A stretch of 64,000 nucleotides of DNA from Bosea sp. RAC05 (GCF_001713455.1 NZ_CP016463.1:620001-684000); one strand, 5' to 3'; shown: positions 33,717 through 42,959, counted from the first letter of the stretch. A program made the numbers and translations. The notes: generated by a model not told the origin, from the sequence alone.

Positions 33717-35129
33717 ATGAAAGTCACGATCCCCTTCGAGTTCGAGCTCAAGCAACTCTCTCATCAGCGATCGCGCGGCCACTTTCTGCGTTTCGCTGTC
33801 GAGAACACGATCGAGGTCGACGTCAGGGAAGTGGATCCGGCCGATGCGCCTGTCGCGGTCGAGGTCGATCTCGCCGTGGCCGGCGCGGCTCACAGCCACC
33901 CCCTTTTTCGCAAAAGTGATACGGCGTCGACGCGAGTGGTGCGCTGGGTCTCCGGAAATTTCTATGTCGACCAAGGACCTGTCTCGGCGCTTGAGAATGT
34001 CCATCTCGGTTGGTCTGAGCCTCATGTCGGACCGTTCCGGAGAACGCGGTTGCTCCAGGGCGGCACCGAGCGAATGCGGAGGCATGTTTCTGCCTTCGAC
34101 ACGGCGAAAACGAAGGCGAAGGTGGCGGAGGCCGTCGCTGTCATCCACGAGGCTGTCGACCGGGTCATCGTGGTCGGCGGGCGCGTCATGGAGCAGTGCC
34201 CTGAGCCTGTTCGTGTGGTCACTCTTAAAGGCGTCGTCGGACTTGGCTTCGCCCCCGCAACGCCTGGTGTGGAACTGCCGATCGGCGGGCAGAACCTGCA
34301 ATCAACATGGGACCACAAATTCGCGCACCTGATCGACCATGACGGAGGCGCTCCTGCTGGCGTCAGCGTGCTGATGCCGGAAGTGCTCGGCGGCGACCTC
34401 GCTGTCGGGGTCGAGATGCGCGCGCTTCGCGATACACTGGGCGAGCTCATCCGATGCGCCCAACAACTGCCGCTTCCCAACCTGGTAGCAACCCGACGGC
34501 TGCGCGAGGCAGTTGCCGGGGTTTCGGTTCATCCAGACGAGCGAGTTATCGAAGCAGTCGAGGCTTTTCTGGCGGCCGGTCGGAACGACCGGCAGTTCGA
34601 TGCCATGAGGCAGGCATATGATTATGCATATCGGCGTCACCCCCATACACGTGAGGATCTTGTCGATATCGCACGCCGAACGACCGCGCAGAGCATGAGC
34701 CGATTGGCCGAGATCGTTCCAGCGATGCGCGATCATGTCGGGCGCCGTCTCTACCAGGCTGAAAGCGCAGACCTGGTCGTCATGCCAGAAAGTCAGGCCG
34801 GCATGAGACGCGCTCACACGAAGGGGGAGGTCATGCGTGCGGCAGTGATTGCCGGTGTCGACCCTGTTGCATTGTTCGACGGAGCTTCGGCAGGCCTGAT
34901 CGACGTGGTCCTGATCGAGGAAGGGCTTCCCCGAATGCGGTTCAAGGACGGTCAGGAGTTCAATAGCGGCTTCACCCGAAGCACGATTGTCGGCGTCAGG
35001 ATCACCGAGCCCGGGCACTCGCCGTCATACCATTTTGCCCCTATCGCCCACCCTGAAGTGCGGGCCGAGGCGTTGCATACCGCCTATCCCGCGCTGGAGC
35101 GCAACCACGGAATGGAGTGCGCGCCATGA
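33717..35129 (+). CDS. Unknown protein, 'MKxxIPFxYE' family member
   Basis: 470 residues. The N-terminus MKVTIPFEFELKQLSHQRSRGHFLRF... followed by IEVDVREVDPADAPVAVEV aligns with the proteins at 12455, 35126 and 55831. The middle (residues ~190-215) contains GVELPIGGQNLQSTWDHKF, and the C-terminal half is helical. No known family or catalytic motif is seen. The ATG 33717 follows GGAGCCTGAG. Its stop overlaps the start of the next family member by four bases (ATGA), so the two are made together, which argues they act as a pair. Confidence 0.78.
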   Translation: MKVTIPFEFELKQLSHQRSRGHFLRFAVENTIEVDVREVDPADAPVAVEVDLAVAGAAHSHPLFRKSDTASTRVVRWVSGNFYVDQGPVSALENVHLGWSEPHVGPFRRTRLLQGGTERMRRHVSAFDTAKTKAKVAEAVAVIHEAVDRVIVVGGRVMEQCPEPVRVVTLKGVVGLGFAPATPGVELPIGGQNLQSTWDHKFAHLIDHDGGAPAGVSVLMPEVLGGDLAVGVEMRALRDTLGELIRCAQQLPLPNLVATRRLREAVAGVSVHPDERVIEAVEAFLAAGRNDRQFDAMRQAYDYAYRRHPHTREDLVDIARRTTAQSMSRLAEIVPAMRDHVGRRLYQAESADLVVMPESQAGMRRAHTKGEVMRAAVIAGVDPVALFDGASAGLIDVVLIEEGLPRMRFKDGQEFNSGFTRSTIVGVRITEPGHSPSYHFAPIAHPEVRAEALHTAYPALERNHGMECAP

Positions 35130-36625
35130 GGATCTCGATCCCGCATCACTATGAAATCCGGATGCGCAAGCCGCGGCGACGCACGCTTGAGAGCGGGTAC
35201 AACTTCGCAATCGCCGAGGTCGACATTCCTGAGGCGAACCTCGGCGATGTGCGTATGGTATTCGAGGTCGCATCCCTTGCCGAGCCCAGCAAGGGATCGC
35301 ATCGCGCGTTCATGCCGATGATCAACGATGATGGTTCGCTCCGTCCTGCCCGCGTCGTGGAGATCGACAACCGACTTTACGTCGAGCGCTGCACGGTCGC
35401 CGATCTGAACGACATTCCCGCGATGGCAATCGAGCGCTCGCCCTTCGAGGTCTCGCCTGAGGGCTACTATTCGCACGAGACCATCATGGGCCCGCGCGCT
35501 GATGAGCGCGGAAACCTCCCGCGCGTCGCTCTCGGCAGGGACGAGCTCAACCGCAAATCGGATGAGGGTTTTGCCGAGATCCACGACGATCAGGGTGCGC
35601 ACAGCGAGACACTGCTGGCCTTGCGCGCCAGCGAGCTGCGCGTCGTCGATGGCAGCGTTTTCGTACCGGTCGCAGAACCTCGTTTCCTGGTCGTCATCGA
35701 GCAGGGTGCCGGTCAAGGCACCGATGCGCCTGAACCCGACCGCGTGAAGATCTGTGTCACAGAAAGCGGCCCAAGCCACGCTGCGTTCAGATGCGTCTAT
35801 GGCGACGAGAGTCGACGGGCATTCGGACTGCAGACGATGAGCTTTGCGATCGACCGGTTCGAGCAGGCCAAGGCATACGCTGCCTATCTGCAGGCAATCG
35901 TCACCGAAGAGGCGGTTGGGAAAGGCCTTCCCGCGTGCGAGATGGCCGCGTGGCCGTTGATCGGTGTCATCGATAAGGCATCCGTCCTTTTCGACGCTGA
36001 TCATGGTATTCGGTGCGCCATTACAGCCGCGCTCTCACCCAACCACCTCCTTTCCTACAGTGAAGAAGTTCTGGCGACGTGGGCCGACCTCCGAGATCTC
36101 GGCCTCACGGCACGACATGGCACGGCCGCAACCAGGGAGGCCCTGCGTGCTTTCGGTCAGGCTGCCGAGGCCGATCCCGCGGTGCCGGACTGGTTGAAGA
36201 CCATGATCCAGATCGCACTGGACGAACATGCCATGGCCCTGGAGACAGGGCGTGCGTGGCTGGCACCCAGCCCCATTGCCGACACCTACGATGAAGCTGC
36301 GACGGCCTGGCAGATCGAAGGGTGGACCAGCCTGCCCCGTCCAGTCGCTCGCCAGATGATCGCGAGAGGATTCACGCCTGGCGTCGACCGCCTTGTGCTC
36401 GCAAAAACGCGCGAGGGGGAAGCCGGCTCGGTGGTGGATTTCGCGGCGCCCAAGGCAGCTTTCATCTTCGCTGATGCGGCCTCACCGATTGAGACTGCGA
36501 AGCTGAGCGGCAACAATGCTGCCCTGGCTCAACTCGAAAAGGTTGCCGCCCTTCACTGCGAGCATTCGCGTGAACGCTATCCGGAACTGGGCGGCGACGA
36601 CCTCGCCGAGCTGCCTGCTCTGTGA
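35126..36625 (+). CDS. Unknown protein, 'MKxxIPFxYE' family member, coupled to the preceding one
   Basis: 499 residues from ATG 35126 overlapping the stop of the previous gene. N-terminus MRISIPHHYEIRMRKPRRRTLESGYNF followed by AEVDIPEANLGDVRMVFEV, equivalent to the first ~55 residues of its paralogues. The central and C-terminal regions are helical with no motif I can name. Two tandem copies of the family in one coupled unit, plus single copies at 12455 and 55831, suggest a function specific to this element. Its end is convergent with the large unknown gene at 36647-38779. Confidence 0.78.
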   Translation: MRISIPHHYEIRMRKPRRRTLESGYNFAIAEVDIPEANLGDVRMVFEVASLAEPSKGSHRAFMPMINDDGSLRPARVVEIDNRLYVERCTVADLNDIPAMAIERSPFEVSPEGYYSHETIMGPRADERGNLPRVALGRDELNRKSDEGFAEIHDDQGAHSETLLALRASELRVVDGSVFVPVAEPRFLVVIEQGAGQGTDAPEPDRVKICVTESGPSHAAFRCVYGDESRRAFGLQTMSFAIDRFEQAKAYAAYLQAIVTEEAVGKGLPACEMAAWPLIGVIDKASVLFDADHGIRCAITAALSPNHLLSYSEEVLATWADLRDLGLTARHGTAATREALRAFGQAAEADPAVPDWLKTMIQIALDEHAMALETGRAWLAPSPIADTYDEAATAWQIEGWTSLPRPVARQMIARGFTPGVDRLVLAKTREGEAGSVVDFAAPKAAFIFADAASPIETAKLSGNNAALAQLEKVAALHCEHSRERYPELGGDDLAELPAL

Positions 36626-36646
36626 CCGGCGGCTTCTGCCGACCCG

Positions 36647-38779
36647 TCAATGAGATCGGGTGAAAGCTGCGCGATAGTGGCTCAGACCGAGACGGTCGAG
36701 CTCAGCCTTGAAGTTGTCGAGCCCGGTGGCGAGATCCCGCTGCATTTCGGCGACCTTCCTGCTCTGCGCAGCGACATGGGCAGGAGATCTGTCTCCCGCC
36801 GGGATGGCGTCGAGCCGCTTCTTCTTCCTTAGATCGTAGGCCGTCATCGCCTCAGCGATGATCTGCGGGTCGAGCCGCGAAAGCCGGAGGAACGCCTCTG
36901 AAACGCTTTTGGCGAAGCGATCGCATGCGGCCTTGGCTGATTGCTGGAGAAGCGGCGCGCCGCTCGAAGCATCGGTGAGAAGGAGATTGTTCTGGGCAAC
37001 GGTTCCGTTTTTGATGACCAGCCGGCCCTGCACCAGCGCAATCGTGCTGATCAGATCGGAAATGAACAGCTCGGATGAGCGGATCTCGATCGTCTTGTCG
37101 GAGATGATCGCGATCGCGACATCCGTGCCATCAACATCCAGCACTGTCGACGGATAGCTGAGAGGACCGGACGGCGGTGAATCGATCGGAGCCGGAACGT
37201 TCCTGACCTGGTTCCTGGTGAGATGGGCGGTGCTCGCCTGAACCACGAGCATGCTTTCACAGTGGAGCTTCAGCGTCTCCAGGATCTCACTGAGATAGGC
37301 GAGGCTGAGGTTCATCGCGCGATGCCAAGCCAGCCCGTCAGGAAGCTTGCGCAGGCCTTCCACGCAGTCTTGAACCCTGCCGGCCCAGTCGATGGCATCG
37401 AAATTCCGGGTGGCCCTGGCCGTTACCCAGGCATCCTCGCGCGCTTTCTCCATGGCAAGCTCGATGGCGCTGCCAGTGATGACGCCGTAAAAATTCAAAA
37501 AAGAGTCCCACTCGGACGTTGTGCGAGGCGCTCGGTCTTGGCCAAACCGAACCAAGTGACCGAGATGCGCGCTGCCGAAGCCGTGGGCCGCCCGCGGCGT
37601 GACATGCTGGATCGGAGCCAGATCGACATATGATGGCCTGTGCGTGGTGGTTGCGACACGGGCGTCCGCTTCCGCGATGGCATTTTCGAGCATCCGGATC
37701 GGGTTGAACGGATTGCTCGGCTCCACTGAAAGCTCGAAGTGCAGCAGGTCCACCAGGAGAGGGTGGCGTGATACCAGGTCCCATAGGGGGCCACCCTCGT
37801 CGCTGACACGAGCGAGAGTTCCATACATTGAGCTGGTTGGAGCATGGGCGGCCGCGAGGACTTCAAGGGCGTCGCGATTGAGACAGTCGAATAGACCGAA
37901 ATGGTCCCCATCGATCACCCTGAAATCGCTGGATGGCCAATACCCCAAATCGTCCAGGGCATCTGCCAGGCACTCTGCAGATACGCTCTCGCTATCATGG
38001 CGCATCTGGCCAATGGAGCGCGCCTCGAGGCCCTCCATCTTGCGAGGGTATCTTAGACAGATGATCTCCGAGCCGTCTGATTTGACGAAGAGATGGAAAA
38101 ACTCCTCGCCCGAAGATCCCGCGGCCTTAGAAGGTGTCCAAACGACACCCTCGCCATCGGCGCATGTGAAGCGCTCGTGCTGACGCTTGCCGAGATGTCT
38201 GGCCATGCTCGCAAGCCGCAATTCGGCGGGAGCCCGTCCGACGGTTTTCGTTTCGCACGCTGTTGGCTGTGCAATAGCCCAGACGCCGGCGACACGATCA
38301 TCGGGGATACCCGCCTGTCGCAGCACTTCGATCTGGTGAGATCTGCGAGCATGCCGTGTCTCGCCGCTCACGAGCTCGTCTTCGAGATGTGATTCTGTCC
38401 CAGGCGACAATGCGCTGCCGACCATATCCTGGAGAATGGCGCTGGCGGCAGCGCTGTCGAATCTGAGTTTCTGCCCGGCCAAAGCCATTCTGAGACGCAA
38501 GAATGCGATGTTTTCTGCTGCTAGTGACGGAAAAACGAAGACGTGAGAGACGCTGTGGGGCGACGTCGGATTCGCCGCCGATTCATCGGGCGCGCCTTTG
38601 GCGGGACGCTTGCGCCGGGCAATGGCCTGCTGCGCGCGTGACGTGCGCTCGGGAGACGGCGCTGGGGTCGTGTTGGTCACTGCACGAGGCATGAGGTGAA
38701 CACTTTTGCTGGGAGCTGAAGACGAGGTGATATCTGGATCGGACGCAGGCGCATCACCCACATCGGCCGGCCTGATCAT
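36647..38779 (-). CDS. Large unknown protein
   Basis: 710 residues from ATG 38779, placed one base after the TGA of the upstream gene (TGAGATG), which indicates translational coupling; the open frame continues upstream through low-complexity sequence and is not used. The first ~90 residues are Pro/Ser/Arg-rich and probably disordered. The remainder is soluble, with beta-rich stretches (STVLDVDGTDVAIAIISDKTIEI) and a helical C-terminus (ESRKVAEMQRDLATGLDNFKAELDRL-type heptads). No family recognised. Last of three overlapping or abutting minus-strand genes (39972-36647), so its role may relate to the BtpA-like protein and the small exported protein encoded upstream. Confidence 0.75.
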   Translation of the reverse strand: MIRPADVGDAPASDPDITSSSAPSKSVHLMPRAVTNTTPAPSPERTSRAQQAIARRKRPAKGAPDESAANPTSPHSVSHVFVFPSLAAENIAFLRLRMALAGQKLRFDSAAASAILQDMVGSALSPGTESHLEDELVSGETRHARRSHQIEVLRQAGIPDDRVAGVWAIAQPTACETKTVGRAPAELRLASMARHLGKRQHERFTCADGEGVVWTPSKAAGSSGEEFFHLFVKSDGSEIICLRYPRKMEGLEARSIGQMRHDSESVSAECLADALDDLGYWPSSDFRVIDGDHFGLFDCLNRDALEVLAAAHAPTSSMYGTLARVSDEGGPLWDLVSRHPLLVDLLHFELSVEPSNPFNPIRMLENAIAEADARVATTTHRPSYVDLAPIQHVTPRAAHGFGSAHLGHLVRFGQDRAPRTTSEWDSFLNFYGVITGSAIELAMEKAREDAWVTARATRNFDAIDWAGRVQDCVEGLRKLPDGLAWHRAMNLSLAYLSEILETLKLHCESMLVVQASTAHLTRNQVRNVPAPIDSPPSGPLSYPSTVLDVDGTDVAIAIISDKTIEIRSSELFISDLISTIALVQGRLVIKNGTVAQNNLLLTDASSGAPLLQQSAKAACDRFAKSVSEAFLRLSRLDPQIIAEAMTAYDLRKKKRLDAIPAGDRSPAHVAAQSRKVAEMQRDLATGLDNFKAELDRLGLSHYRAAFTRSH

Positions 38780-38780
38780 C

Positions 38781-39254
38781 TCAGTTGCGTTGGAATCGCA
38801 TCGCCGACGCCGTCTGCGATATCGAGATCGAGGTTGTGTTCCGAACGAGCCAACCAAGCTCGTCGGCCCGGTGTCGGCTGACGGCAATGAGTATGATCCG
38901 CATCCGCCTGCCGTTGGACAATTCGGTCTGGGGATGATCACCAGCGTCCTGGCTCAGATAGGCCGTCGCGTCAGGCATGCTGGGTTCGGGATCGAACGCT
39001 GCCGCGAGGCCATTGCCGGCCGCCGACGATCCCGCGGCGAAGGTCGGCTGTGACCGCGCGGCAGGGAGAGGCGAGAATAGATCGCTGACCGGTACCGCTA
39101 TCGCGGCCTGCGCGTCGGAGTAAACGGCTTCATCCGAAGGGCTGGGCTGGCCCGATGCCGCAACGCTGCACAAAGCCACAAGCCACAGCCAGACAATGCC
39201 AGCCGAGGCGCTGCGCGATTTCGGGCTCGCGATCACCGGGCGATCAGCCGGCAT
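38781..39254 (-). CDS. Small exported or membrane-anchored protein
   Basis: 157 residues from ATG 39254, overlapping the end of the BtpA-like gene by 11 bp. A hydrophobic helix at residues ~17-33 (SAGIVWLWLVALCSVAASG) acts as a signal or anchor; it has no lipobox. The following ~80 residues are Ala/Ser/Pro-rich and probably unstructured. The C-terminal ~50 residues are more ordered. No family recognised. Coupled to both neighbours, so part of a three-gene unit. Confidence 0.6.
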   Translation of the reverse strand: MPADRPVIASPKSRSASAGIVWLWLVALCSVAASGQPSPSDEAVYSDAQAAIAVPVSDLFSPLPAARSQPTFAAGSSAAGNGLAAAFDPEPSMPDATAYLSQDAGDHPQTELSNGRRMRIILIAVSRHRADELGWLVRNTTSISISQTASAMRFQRN

Positions 39255-39972
39255 CGGCAAGCGCGCCGGCCATTCGGATGCTCTTGGCGAGGCTTATGAA
39301 TTCAGACAGCCTGGCCGGATCGAAGTGGTGCTCGTCGAGCAAAACGCCCGTGGCCACGAGGGCGTGGGACAGGTGCGGGGCAAAGTCTGAGATGTTGCCG
39401 ACCGTAAGGCCACTGGCGCAGGCCAGCGCATCGCCATCTCCCAGCTGCTCTCTCATCGCGACAATCTTGTCGAGGTGAGGCGCCGAGCCAGTCGCCGAGC
39501 CGCTGGTGGTCGGTATGAAGCCGAGCTGGGTGGCGTTGGCAGCCGCGCGGGCCGGATCCGCCTCATGGGGCTGATATTTGAAAGCCACCGAGGCGAAGAC
39601 CTGCGGTGCCGGACGCCCCGATCGCACGAGGACGCCGCGCAGCTCGGCGAGTTCCCGGGTGTCGGTATCAACACCTTGAGAGGTGATGCCTGGACGATCG
39701 GTCCAGACAGCGTCGATGCGGCAATCGCAGGCCAGCGAAAGGCTGAAAGCTTCCCAGAGCGTCATCGAGAGGAAGTTGATCCCGATCCACGCATCAGGTC
39801 GCAAAACCCGGATGCTTGCAGCCAGCGGTAGCAGCGCAGCATCGTCGTCATGATGCGAGATGAGGAAGATGCCATCCGCACCGAGATCGAGGGCGAGTTT
39901 GGCCTGTTCCCGACTGAGCCGACCATCGACGTGATGAATGACCGGAAGGATGTGGAGCGGTGCGCATTTCAT
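39244..39972 (-). CDS. BtpA-like TIM-barrel protein (tentative)
   Basis: 242 residues from ATG 39972; a GTG three codons earlier is an alternative. The order of motifs suggests a phosphate-binding TIM barrel: ILPVIHHVDGRLSREQAKLALDLGADGIFLISH near the N-terminus, WIGINFLSMTLWEAF in the middle, TSGSATGSAPHLDKI, then ASGLTVGNISDF and VATGVLLD at the phosphate site. This resembles BtpA/SgcQ proteins, whose biochemical role is uncertain (BtpA was tied to photosystem I accumulation in cyanobacteria). Other TIM-barrel enzymes are possible. First gene of a three-gene minus-strand unit; divergent from the small gene at 40070. Confidence 0.55.
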   Translation of the reverse strand: MKCAPLHILPVIHHVDGRLSREQAKLALDLGADGIFLISHHDDDAALLPLAASIRVLRPDAWIGINFLSMTLWEAFSLSLACDCRIDAVWTDRPGITSQGVDTDTRELAELRGVLVRSGRPAPQVFASVAFKYQPHEADPARAAANATQLGFIPTTSGSATGSAPHLDKIVAMREQLGDGDALACASGLTVGNISDFAPHLSHALVATGVLLDEHHFDPARLSEFISLAKSIRMAGALADAG

Positions 39973-40069
39973 GGAGATCACGCTAGACCGATCCCAACGA
40001 ACCTATCAATCCTTGTGCAATGCACCGCCGCCATGAATCGGTGGATACCGGTATAGAAGGATTACGACT

Positions 40070-40360
40070 ATGAGCCTTGCAGAAATCAGGCGGGCCTATG
40101 CAGCGCGCAGCAATACAGAGGCAACCAATGGGCGGCGTCCTATCAGCGACGTCATCGCGGCACGGGCGGCCTATGTCGACCTTGCACGGAATGTGGTGCA
40201 TTTTGCGCTGGACGAGCAAGCACTGGACGAGTGGTGGGATGCCGAGCGTGCCAACCGCAAGCACCTAGGTATCGAGCATGGCGATCTGTGCTGGGCCGAG
40301 CTCGTCTCGATCGTCGAGGCTCATCGCCACCGATTGATCGGGCCAGTCATGTCACCGTGA
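40070..40360 (+). CDS. Small hypothetical protein
   Basis: 96 residues from ATG 40070, with AAGGA upstream. Helical and hydrophilic, with no membrane segment or recognised motif (MSLAEIRRAYAARSNTEATN...). A motif shared with other intergenic gaps, CAATCCTTG, lies at 40007-40015, about 60 bases upstream. Ends before a hairpin at 40371-40388. Confidence 0.6.
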   Translation: MSLAEIRRAYAARSNTEATNGRRPISDVIAARAAYVDLARNVVHFALDEQALDEWWDAERANRKHLGIEHGDLCWAELVSIVEAHRHRLIGPVMSP

Positions 40361-40370
40361 TGGAAAAGCG

Positions 40371-40388
40371 CGGCGATTGTCCTCGCCG
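40371..40388. terminator. Short hairpin between convergent genes
   Basis: CGGCGA (40371-40376) pairs with TCGCCG (40383-40388) around TTGTCC. It lies between the stop of the small gene ending 40360 and the end of the convergent receiver gene at 40399. No T-run, so strength uncertain. Confidence 0.4.
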
Positions 40389-40398
40389 GCGCAATTCG

Positions 40399-40782
40399 TC
40401 AGGCGGGGCGCGGCGATTGGGTCCGGGAGAGTACTCCGTCGACCGCTTTGGATAGATCGTGAAAGCTGAAAGGCTTCGGGAGCTGCAGGGCATCAGGATA
40501 ATCCGCCATGGCCTGATGCCCACCAGAAGCGAAAATCACCGGAATGCCGCGCTGAACCAGCACGTCTGCGACGGGGTAAGTCTGACCGCCGGCCACGTTG
40601 AGGTCGAGAATGGCAAAATCGATCTCGTGTTGCTCAGCCATCTGAAGAGCTTCGGCCACAGACCCTGCGATGCCGCTGATCCCGCAATCCAGGTCGGTCA
40701 GCATCTCTTCGATCATCATCGCGATCAGGGCTTCATCCTCGACGACCAGAGCTCTCGCCCTGTTCCCTTGCGCATCGGTCAC
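40399..40782 (-). CDS. Single-domain response regulator (CheY-like receiver)
   Basis: 127 residues comprising only a receiver domain. The phospho-acceptor is Asp60 (FAILDLNV), the acidic pocket Glu15-Asp16 (VVEDE), and the conserved lysine Lys103 in LPKPF; a serine (Ser86) takes the place of the switch Thr/Ser. No output domain follows, as in FrzZ/CheY or SdrG-type stand-alone receivers of Alphaproteobacteria. No histidine kinase is present in the window, so it would depend on a kinase elsewhere. Lies 66 bp downstream of the Thg1-like gene on the same strand. Confidence 0.93.
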   Translation of the reverse strand: MTDAQGNRARALVVEDEALIAMMIEEMLTDLDCGISGIAGSVAEALQMAEQHEIDFAILDLNVAGGQTYPVADVLVQRGIPVIFASGGHQAMADYPDALQLPKPFSFHDLSKAVDGVLSRTQSPRPA

Positions 40783-40848
40783 TGACTGGTCCTCCTACAC
40801 GACACCGGGGCCGTGCTGTCATCGAGAAGCTGTCGCTGATTGGGCTCT

Positions 40849-41838
40849 TCATGCAGCGGATGCATCGGGGTCCCCCTTAGCATCTCCACCATCACGTGTC
40901 GCCACGTAGGCTGCAATCAGCCGCAACAACTCCTGGCGACGGGAGTCCGGTGGCGTTGCCTCGATGGCGCCAGCGAGAGCTTCGGCCTCAGCCTGAGCCG
41001 ACACCAAGTCTGCATCATCGCAAATCGTCTTGACACCGTTGCTGGGTCGCAAAAGCGCATCTTCACCGTCGAAAAGGAACGCAGCCGGGTTCAACAGCTG
41101 CCCGATCGGCGGCGTGTCCAGGACCACCACGGGCTGGCGAACGATCGCACCCTGTGGGCGCCTGGCCGGCGGGATACGCGAGAGCTCAGCCTCTGTCAGC
41201 GTCGAGGCCAGAGGCCGGCGCGCGACATAGCAGCCGCGCCGGAAATGAACCGAAAGCTCGTCATAGGCGACAGAGGCTTGGGACAGCATCAGTCTGACCT
41301 CTGAGCGAGACACACCTTGCAGCGCCCGCTGCGGGAAATGCGAGCGACCGGCCATGGACATTGAGTTGCGAGACGCATCGAGCTCACGCCAGACAAGAAC
41401 CGCGACAGCATCGTCGCGTGATGGCACGCAGAAGGCTCTGCCGTCGAACGCCGGTGGCGATCTTCGGCAAAGGTCCGGCCAATGATGAAGCCCCTTTTGC
41501 ACGAAGAAGCTCGTTGCGATCGCGGCGGCCGCGGTTGCGAGTTTGTGGAGGCGGCCGTCGAACGGGCGCGGTCCTCGATCAAGGAAGATCAGCGAAATCT
41601 CGTCGCTTTGCGTGAAAGCAAGATGGGCCCCCAGTCGCCCGACAAGGTAGCGGGACGTCTCGATCATGAGGCCACCCAGAGCGGGGTCGTAGGGCTTCAT
41701 CATCGAGCGGGTGAAACGGGAAAAGCCCATGCCGTCGATTCTGATGACGGCAACCTGGCCGGGCTGGGCCCGTCGATCAGTCTCGGAGCGTTCGAAGGCC
41801 TTGATGCGATCCCCCAAAGGATCGTTGCGTGGCGGCAT
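40849..41838 (-). CDS. Thg1-like 3'-5' nucleotidyltransferase
   Basis: 329 residues with the Thg1 superfamily catalytic core. The first motif is DPLGDRIKAFE at residues 6-16, then VIRIDGMGFSRFT with metal ligands Asp35-Gly36, and FTQSDEISLIF with Asp79-Glu80. Eukaryotic Thg1 adds G-1 to tRNA-His; bacterial Thg1-like proteins (TLPs) instead extend or repair truncated tRNA 5' ends in the 3'-5' direction. The C-terminal ~130 residues are longer and more divergent than in typical TLPs. Such genes are rare in Alphaproteobacterial core genomes, and TLPs are often phage- or plasmid-borne. tRNA-end repair would suit a large element facing tRNA-cutting nucleases; that is inference. Confidence 0.85.
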   Translation of the reverse strand: MPPRNDPLGDRIKAFERSETDRRAQPGQVAVIRIDGMGFSRFTRSMMKPYDPALGGLMIETSRYLVGRLGAHLAFTQSDEISLIFLDRGPRPFDGRLHKLATAAAAIATSFFVQKGLHHWPDLCRRSPPAFDGRAFCVPSRDDAVAVLVWRELDASRNSMSMAGRSHFPQRALQGVSRSEVRLMLSQASVAYDELSVHFRRGCYVARRPLASTLTEAELSRIPPARRPQGAIVRQPVVVLDTPPIGQLLNPAAFLFDGEDALLRPSNGVKTICDDADLVSAQAEAEALAGAIEATPPDSRRQELLRLIAAYVATRDGGDAKGDPDASAA

Positions 41839-42074
41839 GGTTCACCTGCGGATTTTCGTTTGGGGCGGCGGCAAGACACTAACGCCTCAAGGACAACTCG
41901 CCAATCGATCCTTCGCCTCGTTTGGGTCACTCCTTTTTGTACGAAAGGGTAAATCGTTCAAATGCTCGATGATTTAGGATTGCCATCCATGGATTTCGTT
42001 CGAATTGTCATGAAACGGGTAATCCCGGCTTCTAGCTTCATCGCTATCACGATTCCTCCACAAGGGGCCAAGTT
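41839..42074. other. Divergent intergenic region
   Basis: 236 bp, noticeably more AT-rich than the flanking genes, between the divergent starts at 41838 and 42075. It contains TAGGATTG (41976-41982 core), another instance of the recurrent intergenic motif. Promoters for both sides are expected here; none can be placed with confidence. Confidence 0.4.
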
Positions 42075-42863
42075 GTGATCCTCGATACGGCAAAGCGATA
42101 CATCATCGTCATCCGCGCGCCTGAGCTCGGTCATCCTTTCAGTGATGGCGGCTGGCATGTCGTGAGCGAATGCCCGACGTACCACGCAATGCGGTCAAGG
42201 ATGACCGACATCGCCTGCAGCGTCGTCGGCGTTGGTGTCGATGCCTTGCTGATAAAGGGCGAGGATGCCATTGGCGGCAAAGTCGTTCTTCGGTCGCTGA
42301 TGGCCCGGGTCAGCGATAAGAATCTCCCTGCGCTCGACGAGATTGCCAGGGACGATGATGCAGATCTGCGCGGCTTTAATCTCCTCGTCGAGGCCAGCAA
42401 TCAGCGCTACAATACGGCGCTTTGGCGAAAATACCTTGAAAGCGGTGCGTTCGAGGGGCTGCCTTCCGAAGTCGTGTCGCTTTTGAAGCGGATGATCCCG
42501 CGGTCTGTCATCGAGCCTCCGAAGCTGTCTCCGCTGGAGTGGCTGCGGACGACCAGGGGCTACAGCGTGTGCGCCGCCATCCTGCTCGCCGTCGTCGCGA
42601 CCGGCATGGTGGCGCGGGCGAGCTCGACGCCGGAGGCAGCTCGGCCGCTGACGGCGGCGGAAGAGCGTTCCATCAAGGAATGGCGCGCCGGGGCCTATGA
42701 CATTCTGCAGAGAAATCCGGAGACGGGCTGGGTCCGTCGCGTACGGGTCTATCCTGACGGGACGCGCAAGATCGTTCCCGATACCGGGAGTTACTACTAT
42801 CTCGGTCAGAAACTTCCGGTCGTCGAAATGAGGGCCGGCGAAACGATCCTTGGATTGGATTGA
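42075..42863 (+). CDS. Unknown single-helix membrane protein, tandem paralogue 1
   Basis: 262 residues from GTG 42075 (AAGGGG upstream). The N-terminal ~165 residues are soluble (KRYIIVIRAPELGHPFSDGGWHVVSE at the start), one membrane helix spans about residues 172-192, and a ~65-residue C-terminal part ends WVRRVRVYPDGTRKIV. The next gene encodes a protein with the same three-part layout and matching segments. N-in topology would place the C-terminal part in the periplasm. Family not recognised; a duplication within the element. Confidence 0.72.
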   Translation: MILDTAKRYIIVIRAPELGHPFSDGGWHVVSECPTYHAMRSRMTDIACSVVGVGVDALLIKGEDAIGGKVVLRSLMARVSDKNLPALDEIARDDDADLRGFNLLVEASNQRYNTALWRKYLESGAFEGLPSEVVSLLKRMIPRSVIEPPKLSPLEWLRTTRGYSVCAAILLAVVATGMVARASSTPEAARPLTAAEERSIKEWRAGAYDILQRNPETGWVRRVRVYPDGTRKIVPDTGSYYYLGQKLPVVEMRAGETILGLD

Positions 42864-42885
42864 TCTCGCATTCCTTCGAATGAAG

Positions 42886-42914
42886 ACAATCCAATCGATA
42901 CCTTCAAGGATTGT
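42886..42914. promoter_or_regulatory. Inverted repeat upstream of the second tandem paralogue
   Basis: ACAATCC (42886-42892) and GGATTGT (42908-42914) flank 15 bases. It lies between the tandem paralogues, about 45 bp before the GTG at 42960, and contains the recurrent AAGGATTG motif. A regulatory site is more likely than a terminator, since the genes are co-directional. Confidence 0.4.
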
Positions 42915-42959
42915 TTTCAAGTTTTGCTGTATCGGTGCATCGGAACCGGAGATCGTGTT

